A stretch of 52,909 nucleotides of DNA from Verrucomicrobiota bacterium. GTDB lineage: Bacteria; Verrucomicrobiota; Lentisphaeria; JABSQK01; JAJFLO01. The DNA is taken from the NCBI GenBank assembly GCA_021772615.1, contig JAJFLQ010000179.1:1-52909 (forward strand), given 5' to 3'. Shown in pieces: positions 7,724 through 16,378 of the stretch. The notes below the pieces were generated by a model. The model did no database searches. It saw only the letters and a list, made by a program, of their open reading frames with translations, and was not told where the DNA came from. The position numbers and the translations under genes are program-made. The stretch's first letter is position 1. Each line of letters begins with the position of its first letter.

Positions 7724-9946
7724 ATGTTGAATACGAACGAGTCGCTGGTCTCATCAATGTCATTCCGCATTGCGGTTTGCGGTGTTACATTCCTGCTCAT
7801 GTTTTGCGGCCATTCCATGTCGTTCTTCGCCAATCTGGAAAATCGCATGTACGATCTCCGGATCCGCTTGGTGGCGGGATCCGTGGATCCTTCGCCGGAG
7901 ATTGTGATTGTTGGCATCGACGATCAGAGCCTGCAATGGGTCGAGTCCGCCGTGGGGCGCTGGCCGTGGCCGCGGAGCTTGTTCGCCGGCATTATTGATT
8001 ATTGTGGTACTGCGGACGCCGTCGCTACGGACATCATCTTTTCGGAGGCAGACAGCGACACTATAAGCGATGCGTTATACGCCGACCAGGTTCGCAAGCA
8101 CGGCAGCGTGGTGTCCGCGATTTTCTTCGGTGACCACGACACCGGAAGCACCGTTGAGATACAGACGTTGGAGCGATTTGCGCTTCCCGGGGCGGCCGAT
8201 AACGGCACGATCTTGCCGGAGTATCCATTTAGCCTCACACCATTCGATGCACTTTTGGATGCCACCGCAGCTGTCGGCCATGTCAATCACACGCTTGACG
8301 CTGACAGCGTACTACGCTCATACTCCCTCGCGTCGCGTCATCAAGGCAGAGCGTTTCCCTCGCTGGCGCTGGCTGCGGCAGTGCAGCACGTAAACGGTTC
8401 AGGCGCAGAGGTGGCGTTTCGCCATGGTGGTGTGCTTGCGTTCGGCGGGCGCGCATTCGATGTGACGCCGACGGGACAGTTACGGATTATTCCGCCGGAG
8501 CACGACCACCGGACGTACAGCGCCATGACAGTCTTGCAGTCCTATCACGACGAACTCAATGGCAAGACGCCGCGTATCGCACGCAATGCATTTGACGGCA
8601 AGATTGTCTTGATCGGGTCGCTTGCTACGGGTCTAGAAAAGGATATGGAAGTCGTTGCCGGAGGGAGCGGGATGGAAGGTGTTCGGATTACTGCCATCGC
8701 GCTCGACAATCTCCTCAGCGGGCGGCACATGCGGGTCTTGTCCGGGATCCCGACGTTAATCCTGCTGGCGATTTTCTGTTGTATTGCATTGTTCCCATCC
8801 CGAGAGCGGCCGGCTGTCATGATTGTGGCTGTGATTCTGTGTATCGCGATTTTCGCTGTCGTCGTGCTTTATATGCTGGTGGTCCACCACGTTATGGTGC
8901 CGGTTGTAAGCCCGTTGCTCGGATTGGTTCTGTCCAGCAGCGTATTGGGCGCGGCGTACTGGTACCAGGAGTTGATGCAACGTCGCAAACTCGAATTTAA
9001 TTTGCATGATGCATACGACGAATTGAAGGAGGCCCATGAAAAACTGGAAGACTATAGCCGGACACTCGAGGACAAGGTCGATCACCGGACGCGGGAACTC
9101 AAAGTGAAGAATGAGAAACTTGAAGACGCGCTGCAGCAACTCAAAGCAGCGCAGGAGCAGTTGATTATTCAGGAAAAAATGGCATCGCTCGGTCAGGTCA
9201 CGGCCGGAATTGCACACGAAATTAAGAATCCACTGAATTTCGTGAATAATTTCTCCAAGCTCTCAATCGAGATTTCCGCGGAATTGGCCATGGAACTTGA
9301 TACCCAATTGGATCGCATAGACCCGGAGACATTATCTTATGTAAAGGAGCTGTTGTCGGATATTCAGAGTAATTCCGAGAAGATCCATCACCACGGCGTG
9401 CGTGCCGACCGCATCGTTCGAAGCATGCTGCTCCAGTATCGGGGGCAGAGTGAGGGAAAAGTCGCAACGGATATCAACGCGCTGCTGGAAGAGAATGTCA
9501 ATCTTGCGTATCACGGCAAGAAAGCAGAAGATGAGTCCTTCAACCTTGAGATCGTAAAGAGCTTCGATTCATCGGTCGGCGAGATTGAGGTGCTGCCGCA
9601 GGATCTCGGTCGAGTGTTCCTCAACATTCTCAATAACGCATGTTATGCCGCGTCGGAGCAAAAAGGCAAGCTGGGAAATGGGTTCGCCCCTTCCATTCAT
9701 GTATCGACTCTACGCAACCAAAATTGCATCGAGATCAAAATCCGTGACAACGGTGCGGGAATTCCGGCAACGATTCGCGATAAGATATTTGATCCGTTTT
9801 TTACGACCAAACCGACCGGAAAGGGGACTGGTCTGGGGCTTTCGATCTGTTTCGACATCATCACGCAACGGCATCGGGGTGAGATTATGGTGAATTCGGA
9901 GCCTGGGTGCTTCACCGAATTCATCATCAAGCTCCCCGTGGATTAG
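7724..9946 (+). CDS. CHASE2-domain membrane sensor histidine kinase
   Basis: This membrane-bound sensor kinase has 740 aa. A first membrane helix (about residues 13-33) leads into an extracytoplasmic CHASE2 domain (about 40-320; DLRIRLVAG...IVIVGIDDQSL and GRWPWPRSLFAGII are family hallmarks). Three closely spaced membrane helices follow (about 340-420), then a coiled coil (about 425-490), a HisKA domain with phospho-His498 in GIAHEIKNP, and an HATPase domain (NILNNACYA, DNGAGIP, GKGTGLGLSI). No receiver is attached and no response regulator is adjacent. The next gene encodes a LysM-FecR protein; CHASE2 proteins and FecR-domain proteins are often neighbours, so the FecR protein may feed the periplasmic sensor. 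The start has no clear ribosome binding site; the ATG at 7757 is an alternative. Confidence 0.92.
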   Translation: MLNTNESLVSSMSFRIAVCGVTFLLMFCGHSMSFFANLENRMYDLRIRLVAGSVDPSPEIVIVGIDDQSLQWVESAVGRWPWPRSLFAGIIDYCGTADAVATDIIFSEADSDTISDALYADQVRKHGSVVSAIFFGDHDTGSTVEIQTLERFALPGAADNGTILPEYPFSLTPFDALLDATAAVGHVNHTLDADSVLRSYSLASRHQGRAFPSLALAAAVQHVNGSGAEVAFRHGGVLAFGGRAFDVTPTGQLRIIPPEHDHRTYSAMTVLQSYHDELNGKTPRIARNAFDGKIVLIGSLATGLEKDMEVVAGGSGMEGVRITAIALDNLLSGRHMRVLSGIPTLILLAIFCCIALFPSRERPAVMIVAVILCIAIFAVVVLYMLVVHHVMVPVVSPLLGLVLSSSVLGAAYWYQELMQRRKLEFNLHDAYDELKEAHEKLEDYSRTLEDKVDHRTRELKVKNEKLEDALQQLKAAQEQLIIQEKMASLGQVTAGIAHEIKNPLNFVNNFSKLSIEISAELAMELDTQLDRIDPETLSYVKELLSDIQSNSEKIHHHGVRADRIVRSMLLQYRGQSEGKVATDINALLEENVNLAYHGKKAEDESFNLEIVKSFDSSVGEIEVLPQDLGRVFLNILNNACYAASEQKGKLGNGFAPSIHVSTLRNQNCIEIKIRDNGAGIPATIRDKIFDPFFTTKPTGKGTGLGLSICFDIITQRHRGEIMVNSEPGCFTEFIIKLPVD

Positions 9947-9984
9947 GTGTGTTGCGGGCACCGTGATGTTGTCAATAATTGTTG

Positions 9985-10033
9985 CGGTAGTCGCCAATAG
10001 TAGCGGTTTACACGACAAGTTTTGGCGATACCG
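9985..10033 (+). terminator. Hairpin downstream of CHASE2 kinase
   Basis: CGGTAGTCGCCAA (9985-9997) pairs with TTGGCGATACCG (10022-10033) with one bulge. It lies 39 bases after the stop codon. There is no T tract, so it may be a transcript 3' end structure rather than an intrinsic terminator. The rest of the 310-base gap (9947-10256) holds the promoter listed next and nothing else I can support. Confidence 0.35.
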
Positions 10034-10107
10034 TCCTACCGCTCTGGATCTCCAATTATGACGAAACGCTTTGTGGCTGGACTGGATATGAAGCGGCAGA
10101 AATTTTT

Positions 10108-10137
10108 TTGTTGGTTTTGGCACGAGAAATGTATATA
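10108..10137 (+). promoter_or_regulatory. Putative promoter of LysM-FecR gene
   Basis: TTGTTG (10108-10113), 18-base spacer and TATATA (10132-10137). A nearby AAGGA seven bases before the ATG at 10257 serves as ribosome binding site. Confidence 0.35.
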
Positions 10138-10256
10138 GTGTTATTGGTAGAGGGGGAGTGCGATACAGCGATCGATCGCGAGTCGCTCGTGACCCGGTGC
10201 AATCACAAATCCGGTTGGGGCAGCATATCTGTTCCAAATAAACGAAGGACCATATC

Positions 10257-12215
10257 ATGATACCTATCCGTAGACTCAAGGGGCATATTACGCCGCGTCT
10301 CGTGGCGGCAAGCCTGGTGTTCAATGCTGTAGCATTGTGTAGTGCTGTAGAACCACCGCGATTGTCATCGACGGCGGTCTCCGTGAAAAAGACGCTCTAC
10401 ACGGTTCAGCCCGGAGATACGATTCAATCGATCGCCGAGCAATTTATGGGCGGTGAGATGGACATTCCCGAACTTATGGAATACAACAAGATCGAACGTC
10501 CTGAGCAAGTCAAAGAGGGGCTGATCATGGTGCTTCCCGGCGCCGACCGCGTTGAAGCTGTAAAAGGAATCAGCCGCGCACAAGCTGTGCTTGATCGTGC
10601 GACCAAGGCAGCGGCGAAAACATACGCTCTGGAAGAATATGAGCTGGCAAAAACGACGGTGGAGTCTGCTGTAGCCAACCGTACCGTGGGCGCATACGAC
10701 AAGGCCACGGCGCTCGCTGAACTGGGCGAGGCGAGGGCGCAGCACGCCAAGGAATTGGCCGATGAACGCGCCGTCATCCAGCAATCAGGCCGATTGACTG
10801 CCGTTCACGGTAATGTCGAGATTTCGACCGACGGAGGCTCGATTTGGACATCTGCTGCGCTCGACCAGGAACTGGCCGTTGATGATTTGATCCGTACCGA
10901 TTCGTCGGCGCGTGCGGAATTGACGCTCGCGGATGAAAGCGTAATCCAGCTGCGCGAGTCAACGGAGTTCAAGGTGGCCGATCATCGGTTGGACCGCCGC
11001 GACAATAAACGCACATCGCAGCTACAGGTGAATCTGGGCAGTGTCCTTGCCAACGTCACAAGCAGACAGCACAAGGACTCCAAATTTCAGGTGAAGAGTC
11101 GGTCAACGATCCTTGCGATTCGCGGCACCAACTTCCGGCTTGGCAGTGACCAGCTCGACACAACTCGCGTATCGTTGCTTGAAGGTGACGTCGAGGTAAC
11201 GGCAAAAGAGGAAATTCTCGAGCTGCCGCAGAACTACGGCACGTTCGTCGAAGCCAACAAAGGGCCGGAGGATCCGATTGTTCTGATCCCGGCGCCGATT
11301 GTTACGTCTATTCGGGATGACGTGCATACAACATCGCTACAGGTTCTGGAGTTCATGTGGGCGCATGAAGAATTGATCAGCGAAAAAGGACGTAAGGCAA
11401 CCGTTGGCCGGCTGATCGAACGGTATCCATCGTATCACTTCGAGATTGCTAAGGATGACGAGTTTAACTACATGGTTCAGGACCATGTCGTCGCCAAAAA
11501 TTATCTGAAAACCGATGTTCTCGCACCGGGCGAGTATTTCTGGCGTATTTCGAGTATCGATGAAAATGGGCTTGAAGGGCCCTCAACCGACGCGAAGCGC
11601 TTGCGCATCATCCGGAATCAGCTTTTGGCTTTGGCTGCGGATACACAACCCGTTGTGCAAGGCGACACGTGGATCATTGGCCCGAGCAACGTGATCAATG
11701 TACAGAACCAGTCTCCTTTGAATAGTGTCGTGAATCTCGAGTACAGCCTGAACAATGCCGGTTACATCAAAACCGATGGGCGTATCTTCTTCAATGCGGA
11801 AGGCCGGCATTTGCTGAAAGTACGGGGCATCGGCGCCGACAAGGTGCCCGGCGAGCCGGTGTCGCAATGGGTGGAACTGGATCGCACGCCGCCGCTGGTA
11901 GAGATGTATACCAGCGACATATCTGCAGACCCGGGATCGGGTGATTTCGTTTTCGTGACATTCGATGTCATCGACAAGACGGGTATCGGGTTTGTGCACT
12001 ACAGCATTGACGGTGGTTCGTTTGTGCCGTACAACGGTCGATTCAAGCTCAATGTCGAAAACCCCTATGTCGATGTGCATGTGAATGCGAAGGATATATT
12101 CGGCAAGGAGTTCCTCGATGAGCATTTCAAACGTCGACTCGTAATCGAGTTGCAATGCCACGTATCCGATCTCGTGGGCAACACCACAGTGGAATCTTTC
12201 ACCCTCGAATTCTGA
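10257..12215 (+). CDS. Secreted LysM and FecR domain protein
   Basis: This exported protein (652 aa) has a signal peptide (about 1-30), a LysM peptidoglycan-binding domain at about 47-94 (LYTVQPGDTIQSIAEQFM...LIMVLP) and a helical spacer rich in Ala/Glu (about 105-170). A FecR domain follows at about 178-310 (LTAVHGNVEISTDGG, DLIRTDSSARAELTLADES, STILAIRGTNFRLG, VSLLEGDVEVTA). The C-terminal 330 residues look like Ig-like or fibronectin-like strands (VSQWVELDRTPPLVEMYTSD). It lacks the TonB/anti-sigma transmembrane part of classical FecR. LysM would hold it on peptidoglycan, with FecR and Ig-like modules reaching into the periplasm. It follows the CHASE2 kinase on the same strand with its own promoter-like site, and the two are plausible signalling partners. 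Confidence 0.85.
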   Translation: MIPIRRLKGHITPRLVAASLVFNAVALCSAVEPPRLSSTAVSVKKTLYTVQPGDTIQSIAEQFMGGEMDIPELMEYNKIERPEQVKEGLIMVLPGADRVEAVKGISRAQAVLDRATKAAAKTYALEEYELAKTTVESAVANRTVGAYDKATALAELGEARAQHAKELADERAVIQQSGRLTAVHGNVEISTDGGSIWTSAALDQELAVDDLIRTDSSARAELTLADESVIQLRESTEFKVADHRLDRRDNKRTSQLQVNLGSVLANVTSRQHKDSKFQVKSRSTILAIRGTNFRLGSDQLDTTRVSLLEGDVEVTAKEEILELPQNYGTFVEANKGPEDPIVLIPAPIVTSIRDDVHTTSLQVLEFMWAHEELISEKGRKATVGRLIERYPSYHFEIAKDDEFNYMVQDHVVAKNYLKTDVLAPGEYFWRISSIDENGLEGPSTDAKRLRIIRNQLLALAADTQPVVQGDTWIIGPSNVINVQNQSPLNSVVNLEYSLNNAGYIKTDGRIFFNAEGRHLLKVRGIGADKVPGEPVSQWVELDRTPPLVEMYTSDISADPGSGDFVFVTFDVIDKTGIGFVHYSIDGGSFVPYNGRFKLNVENPYVDVHVNAKDIFGKEFLDEHFKRRLVIELQCHVSDLVGNTTVESFTLEF

Positions 12216-12651
12216 CGGAGCTGCCCAATCTCGAGGCAGTCCGCAATCCGACGCTGTCGAACACGTCGGAAAATGTGGCAATGGGGGCAGAAGTCAGCAC
12301 CCATACCAGCTGCTAGCGGACCGCACGTGTAACATGCCCAGGTTCCGGCGGGATGCTTTGCCTGACCCAATGTCCTTGAATGTTGGACTTGCGTTGGCAT
12401 TCACAACTCCAGCTGTGCCGTTAATCCACCCGGAATATCGACTGAATTGTGGCCGAACGATTTACTGCTGGACGTTCGCATTTTTCGTCAGCTATTCCAC
12501 TGCAACTATCGCCTATTCTCGATTTAGGAGAAATGTTGTAGCCTGAATGGGTAGCCCGCCCTGTATCGCGGCTTATCAGCGTCTAGGTCGGTCATCTTTC
12601 GTCGTACTGGACTTGACACTGTTACGGAAATACGGTGGCCCGAAATATGAA
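12216..12651. other. Intergenic region between convergent genes, with a dispersed short repeat
   Basis: The 436 bases hold one copy (12400-12424) of a 25-base repeat. The second copy at 31363-31387 differs at three positions, and the core is TTCACAACT(C/T)CAG(C/T)TG. I see no credible gene; a 70-codon frame at 12334 has no family resemblance. Confidence 0.5.
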
Positions 12652-13932
12652 TCATCCAGGGTCGCCGTTTATTCCTGGGTACGGTATGATCAATTTCGAT
12701 TTTCCTGTTGATGTTTGCGTTTCGAGCGTCTGTACCAAGCGGATCTCAATTTCAGTATCGTCGAGGCTGGCTTGCAGATGGTCGCGTATCGACGATTGCA
12801 TCTCGGCGCTGAAGGATGCACGGGGCACGATCGCGGCAACTATTTTTCCGGCCAGATAGGTCACTTGGAATTTCTCGATATGTCGACCGTGACATCCCCC
12901 AATAGCATAGGAAAAAAAAACTGGAGAAATCTGTTTACCCCCGCGAGTACGGAACATCTGCGAGGTTCGGCCTTCAAGTTTCGAAATGAAAGTCGCGCCG
13001 CCAATCTCGCGAACCATGCCCAAATCACCAATATCGTAGCGGATGAAAGGCATGGCATAGTTGTCGAAGCAGGTAATGAGCAGGCGACCATCGAGGGATT
13101 CGATGCGAAAATTCAGATCGAGTACGCGCAGCATGCCCTCATCATTCTGTTCCTGGGCGATATTGCCGAACTCCCGACTCCCATACCGATTAAGCACTCT
13201 CGCCTGAAACGCGCGGCCGATGTGATCACGCTGATGCGGATACAACGTTTCCGCACTGGTAATGATTACCGGCACCGTCGGACACGACGTATATTCAGCC
13301 ACTGCCGCCATACTCGAAGCGTAGGCCTCAATCAAGTACGGCTTCTTGCGGCGAATTAGTGCGATTATTTCTTTTTTCATTTTGTTATCCAGCCCGAAGC
13401 TGTCGACGTCGGTACGGCGAAGAATATGACGGGTAAACGTCTTCTGGCCGGTCTGGACCTTCCCTGCGCCCCATATTTTCATATAAGGCCGGCCGACGTC
13501 CAAACCTGCTTGTTTCATGAGGTAAAAATAACGTGCCGCCTTCCAGCCCCGCAGTTCGAGGTCCATCACAAATTGAAACGGTGTTCCAGTCGATCCCGAT
13601 GTTGCGTTCTGTATTTGGTGAGTGGATAATCGTGACACACAGGAATCCGTGGACATCATGAAATCTGATTTTCTTACGACCGGGAATCGGCACAGATCCT
13701 TCGGAGATTTCAGGTCGGTTGGTGAAATGCCGGCTTCGTCATAACGTCTTCTGTAGAACGGAACGGATTCGTATGCATGCGATATGATCTTGCGCAGTTG
13801 GGCAAGATGCCATTCACGTCGCCGCTCCGGACTGAACGATTCGGCACGCTCAAGGAAGCGATATTTGCTGTAAAAATCGTTGCGCAGAAACTTTTGCAGG
13901 ACAGGAAATAAGAATGTCTCTATCACGTTCAT
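12652..13932 (-). CDS. CapK/PaaK-like adenylate-forming enzyme
   Basis: This protein of the phenylacetate-CoA ligase / CapK branch of the ANL superfamily (426 aa) activates a carboxylate as an acyl-adenylate. Visible are the N-terminal helical start typical of CapK (HLAQLRKIISHAYESVPFYRRRYDEAG), the P-loop TSGSTGTPFQF, the adenylate-binding SREFGNIAQE and the hinge-proximal RYDIGDLG. The C-terminal small domain is present, with the terminal Lys in TSTGKSKLI. It diverges from the ketosynthase gene with an 88-base gap, so both may serve one small acyl or ketide pathway. The substrate cannot be told from sequence. Confidence 0.88.
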   Translation of the reverse strand: MNVIETFLFPVLQKFLRNDFYSKYRFLERAESFSPERRREWHLAQLRKIISHAYESVPFYRRRYDEAGISPTDLKSPKDLCRFPVVRKSDFMMSTDSCVSRLSTHQIQNATSGSTGTPFQFVMDLELRGWKAARYFYLMKQAGLDVGRPYMKIWGAGKVQTGQKTFTRHILRRTDVDSFGLDNKMKKEIIALIRRKKPYLIEAYASSMAAVAEYTSCPTVPVIITSAETLYPHQRDHIGRAFQARVLNRYGSREFGNIAQEQNDEGMLRVLDLNFRIESLDGRLLITCFDNYAMPFIRYDIGDLGMVREIGGATFISKLEGRTSQMFRTRGGKQISPVFFSYAIGGCHGRHIEKFQVTYLAGKIVAAIVPRASFSAEMQSSIRDHLQASLDDTEIEIRLVQTLETQTSTGKSKLIIPYPGINGDPG

Positions 13933-14020
13933 CTTCGGGTTCTACCTTTTATGCAGAATATACTCACCGTGCTCGAACGGGGGATTGTGAACAGAATAAT
14001 GAATAGTACGTTATCCATCA

Positions 14021-15259
14021 ATGAAACGTAACGTAGTAATTACGGGTGTTGGCGTAATATTACCCAATTGTGACAATGTCAATACGTTGTGGCGTCATTT
14101 GCGCTCTGGTTCGTCGCAGCTTTCGTTCATGGCGAATCCCGCCGATCCGACGGACATCGTGCCGGCAGGCCGAATTCGCGATTTCAACCCGGCGAAGTAT
14201 CTTGCGGACGTACCGGAGCGATACTATACGGTCTACTCGAGACACATACAGTATTATTTATCATCGCTATTTCTCGCTTGCGACCATGCCCGCCTGGCTG
14301 TGTCTGACGTAGCGGCGGACCGGATCGCTATATACGACGGCAGTTCGAGAGGCCCCAGCCAGCATCGCCACCAACAGATACTCATGGAGGCCGGACACAG
14401 GGCAAGCGACATCTATTCTCGGCTTGATCTATTGAATGGTTTGAACGGGCAGACGGTTGGGATCGCCGCGGCGCTGCTCCGGATTACCGGACCAACAATG
14501 TCGTTCAGCGGTACCTGCTGCAGCGGCTCTATTGCCATCGGTCAGGGGTTTCGTGACATTTGTGACGACCGCGTCGATGTAGCATTCGTAACCGGTCATG
14601 ATTCGGCCTTGACACCAGATCTCTATGCAGCCTACGGAGAGGCGGGTTTGTTAAGCCGTGAATGCTCAAGCGTGGAGCAGGCGAACTATCCGTACGGTGG
14701 AGAACAGCCCAGTCTCGTATTCGGCGAAGGTTCGGTGACCCTTGTGCTCGAGGAACGTACTGCCGCCCTAAAGCGGAATGCGAATGTCCTGGCAGAAATA
14801 CGCGCGTATGAATCCGGCAATGAGGGGCGGAACCCGTACCGCGCCGGCGTCAATGCGAATCGTTATGTTCAGTTATTGGGCAAATTGTTATCCGACGGGA
14901 AAATGCTACCCGAGGACGTCGATTTTGTCATTGGTCACGGAAACGGCGTTCCCGCCAGTGACGCAGTAGAGCTCACTATACTCAAGCAATTCCTGGGGAA
15001 AAAGGCCCAATCAACGCCGTTGATATCGGTAAAGCCGATTTATGGGCATCTCCTTGGCGGGACAGGCGCAATCAACATTGCTGCCGCTGCGTTGGTGCTC
15101 CAACATGGCTACGTGATTCCAACACTAAATATCGGCTCTGTTTCGGGGATGCGACGCTGCACAACCGGCTTTTATCACGCCTCAAGGGCAGGAATTGCCT
15201 GTTGCTGGGGCATGGGTGGCCATGTGACAGCTACATTGTTAAGGCCATGCACTCCGTGA
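14021..15259 (+). CDS. Beta-ketoacyl-[ACP] synthase family protein
   Basis: This thiolase-fold ketosynthase (412 aa) has an intact-looking active site: nucleophile Cys167 in SGTCCSGSIAIG (usual context TACSS), His in VIGHGNGVPASDAVE (usual HGTGT-D) and His in KPIYGHLLGGTGA (usual GHtlGAaG). It resembles FabF-like and type II polyketide KSs, but the altered contexts (CCSGS, HGNGVP) set it apart from housekeeping FabF. No acyl carrier protein, ketoreductase or dehydratase is beside it. The neighbours are a CapK-like acyl activator, divergent, and a GNAT downstream. Confidence 0.88.
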   Translation: MKRNVVITGVGVILPNCDNVNTLWRHLRSGSSQLSFMANPADPTDIVPAGRIRDFNPAKYLADVPERYYTVYSRHIQYYLSSLFLACDHARLAVSDVAADRIAIYDGSSRGPSQHRHQQILMEAGHRASDIYSRLDLLNGLNGQTVGIAAALLRITGPTMSFSGTCCSGSIAIGQGFRDICDDRVDVAFVTGHDSALTPDLYAAYGEAGLLSRECSSVEQANYPYGGEQPSLVFGEGSVTLVLEERTAALKRNANVLAEIRAYESGNEGRNPYRAGVNANRYVQLLGKLLSDGKMLPEDVDFVIGHGNGVPASDAVELTILKQFLGKKAQSTPLISVKPIYGHLLGGTGAINIAAAALVLQHGYVIPTLNIGSVSGMRRCTTGFYHASRAGIACCWGMGGHVTATLLRPCTP

Positions 15260-15347
15260 TATTCTTGAGCGATACGGCAAGACGTCAATACTACCCCGCA
15301 AGAATTCGAAATCTTCAATCATACTGTTGAAAGGGGAGGTGCTCAGC

Positions 15348-16016
15348 ATGTTGTCTTTTGCGATACGAAACGCAACGCCTGACGATCTGGACGCCATAAT
15401 GGAGGTCGAAAGCCACTGGCCTGAGGATCAACGAGCAAAATCGGATCAATTCCAGTCGCGAATCGAACGCTTTCCGGCCGGCGTGTTTCTGGCGGAAACA
15501 GGCGGGCAGACCGTCGCCGTCTCAACAAGTATGCCGACGCGTTACGACCCGGCGGATATTTCCGATTTTGCGTCGTGGGATCAATGCACCAACAATGGTT
15601 ATCTGCATGTATTCCGGCGCCTTAACGGGTTCAACGCGCTGCTAATTGTTTCCAACGGCATTGTAACCGAGTATCGCAGGCAGGGCATACGTGAAGCGAT
15701 GATCTCCGCCCATATCACACTCGCCGGATCGCTCGGTCTGCGATATACGGTTACGGGGGCGATGATGCCGGGATACGATGCGTATTGTCGGCGTCACGGC
15801 GAACGCGACATCGCCAATTACGCGACCGCGTATGAGGGGGATTTTCCGATTGATCCGACATTGCGGAAATTGGCCACGTTGGGGCTGGTGCTCCCCGATA
15901 AGCGTCATCTGATAGCGGACTACTATCCGAGTCCTGCAAGCAGGAATTACGGCGCTCTTCTGGTGCATGACAACGCTTCTGCCGAGAGCCACAGTTGGCC
16001 GTTATCGTCGCGATGA
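15348..16016 (+). CDS. GNAT-family N-acetyltransferase
   Basis: This 223-aa protein starts with MLSFAIRNATPDDLDAIMEVE, the usual beginning of GNAT proteins. The acetyl-CoA-binding motif is in IVTEYRRQGIREAMISAHI (family Q/RxxGxG/A). The ATG at 15348 has GGGGAGG eight bases upstream; a TTG at 15327 is in frame but unlikely. It follows the ketosynthase by 88 bases. Its last 266 bases overlap, on the other strand, the unusual tail of the B12-binding subunit. The substrate is unknown. Confidence 0.8.
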   Translation: MLSFAIRNATPDDLDAIMEVESHWPEDQRAKSDQFQSRIERFPAGVFLAETGGQTVAVSTSMPTRYDPADISDFASWDQCTNNGYLHVFRRLNGFNALLIVSNGIVTEYRRQGIREAMISAHITLAGSLGLRYTVTGAMMPGYDAYCRRHGERDIANYATAYEGDFPIDPTLRKLATLGLVLPDKRHLIADYYPSPASRNYGALLVHDNASAESHSWPLSSR

Positions 16017-16371
16017 TAAGATCCATCGGCGTTCCAGCCAGGAATATCGCATGGTACCCACTGGCGATCAGTGTCGCCCGATCGTCTGCGGGAATTATCC
16101 CTCCGCCTATCAGGAGAATGTGTCCCTTACCCGCATCATGCAGGGCGTTGCGCAGGCGTGGAAAGGTCGTCATGTGGGCACCGGATAACGAGGAAATGCC
16201 GACAACGTCCACGCGTTCTTCGACGGCGGTGCGAACGACGGCGTCCAGCTCCGCACGCAGGCCGCTGTAGAATACCTTCATCCCGGCATTGCGCAAGGCA
16301 TATGCAATGACGTGGATGCCACGATCGTGGCCGTCCAGGCCCAGTTTCGTTAAAAAAACGCGAATCTTCAT
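15751..16371 (-). CDS. Acyl-CoA mutase small subunit, B12-binding
   Basis: This is the cobalamin-binding subunit of a split methylmalonyl-CoA-mutase-type enzyme. It has B12 motif DGHDRG (DxHxxG), then GISSLSG (SxL) and LIGGGIIP (GG). The family domain covers about residues 1-130. The last ~75 residues (from about 16005 down) are basic and low in family resemblance and run antisense through the GNAT gene. A shift of one frame near 16005 would give a stop at the normal length, so the tail may come from a frameshift. The start ATG at 16371 lies eight bases after the large-subunit stop; the reading frame continues upstream to 16461 without support. Confidence 0.85.
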   Translation of the reverse strand: MKIRVFLTKLGLDGHDRGIHVIAYALRNAGMKVFYSGLRAELDAVVRTAVEERVDVVGISSLSGAHMTTFPRLRNALHDAGKGHILLIGGGIIPADDRATLIASGYHAIFLAGTPMDLIIATITANCGSRQKRCHAPEERRNSCLQDSDSSPLSDDAYRGAPAPTWPISAMSDQSENPPHTRSRNWRCRVRRDADNTHRIPASSPP

Positions 16372-16378
16372 GATTACC

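Noticed and set aside
10116..10131. Sigma54-like site TGGCAC-N5-ATGTA
   Set aside because: The -12 GC pair is GT and only part of the consensus is met; no sigma54 activator is nearby.
12334..12546. 70-codon open frame
   Set aside because: No ribosome binding site and no protein character; it contains the dispersed repeat.
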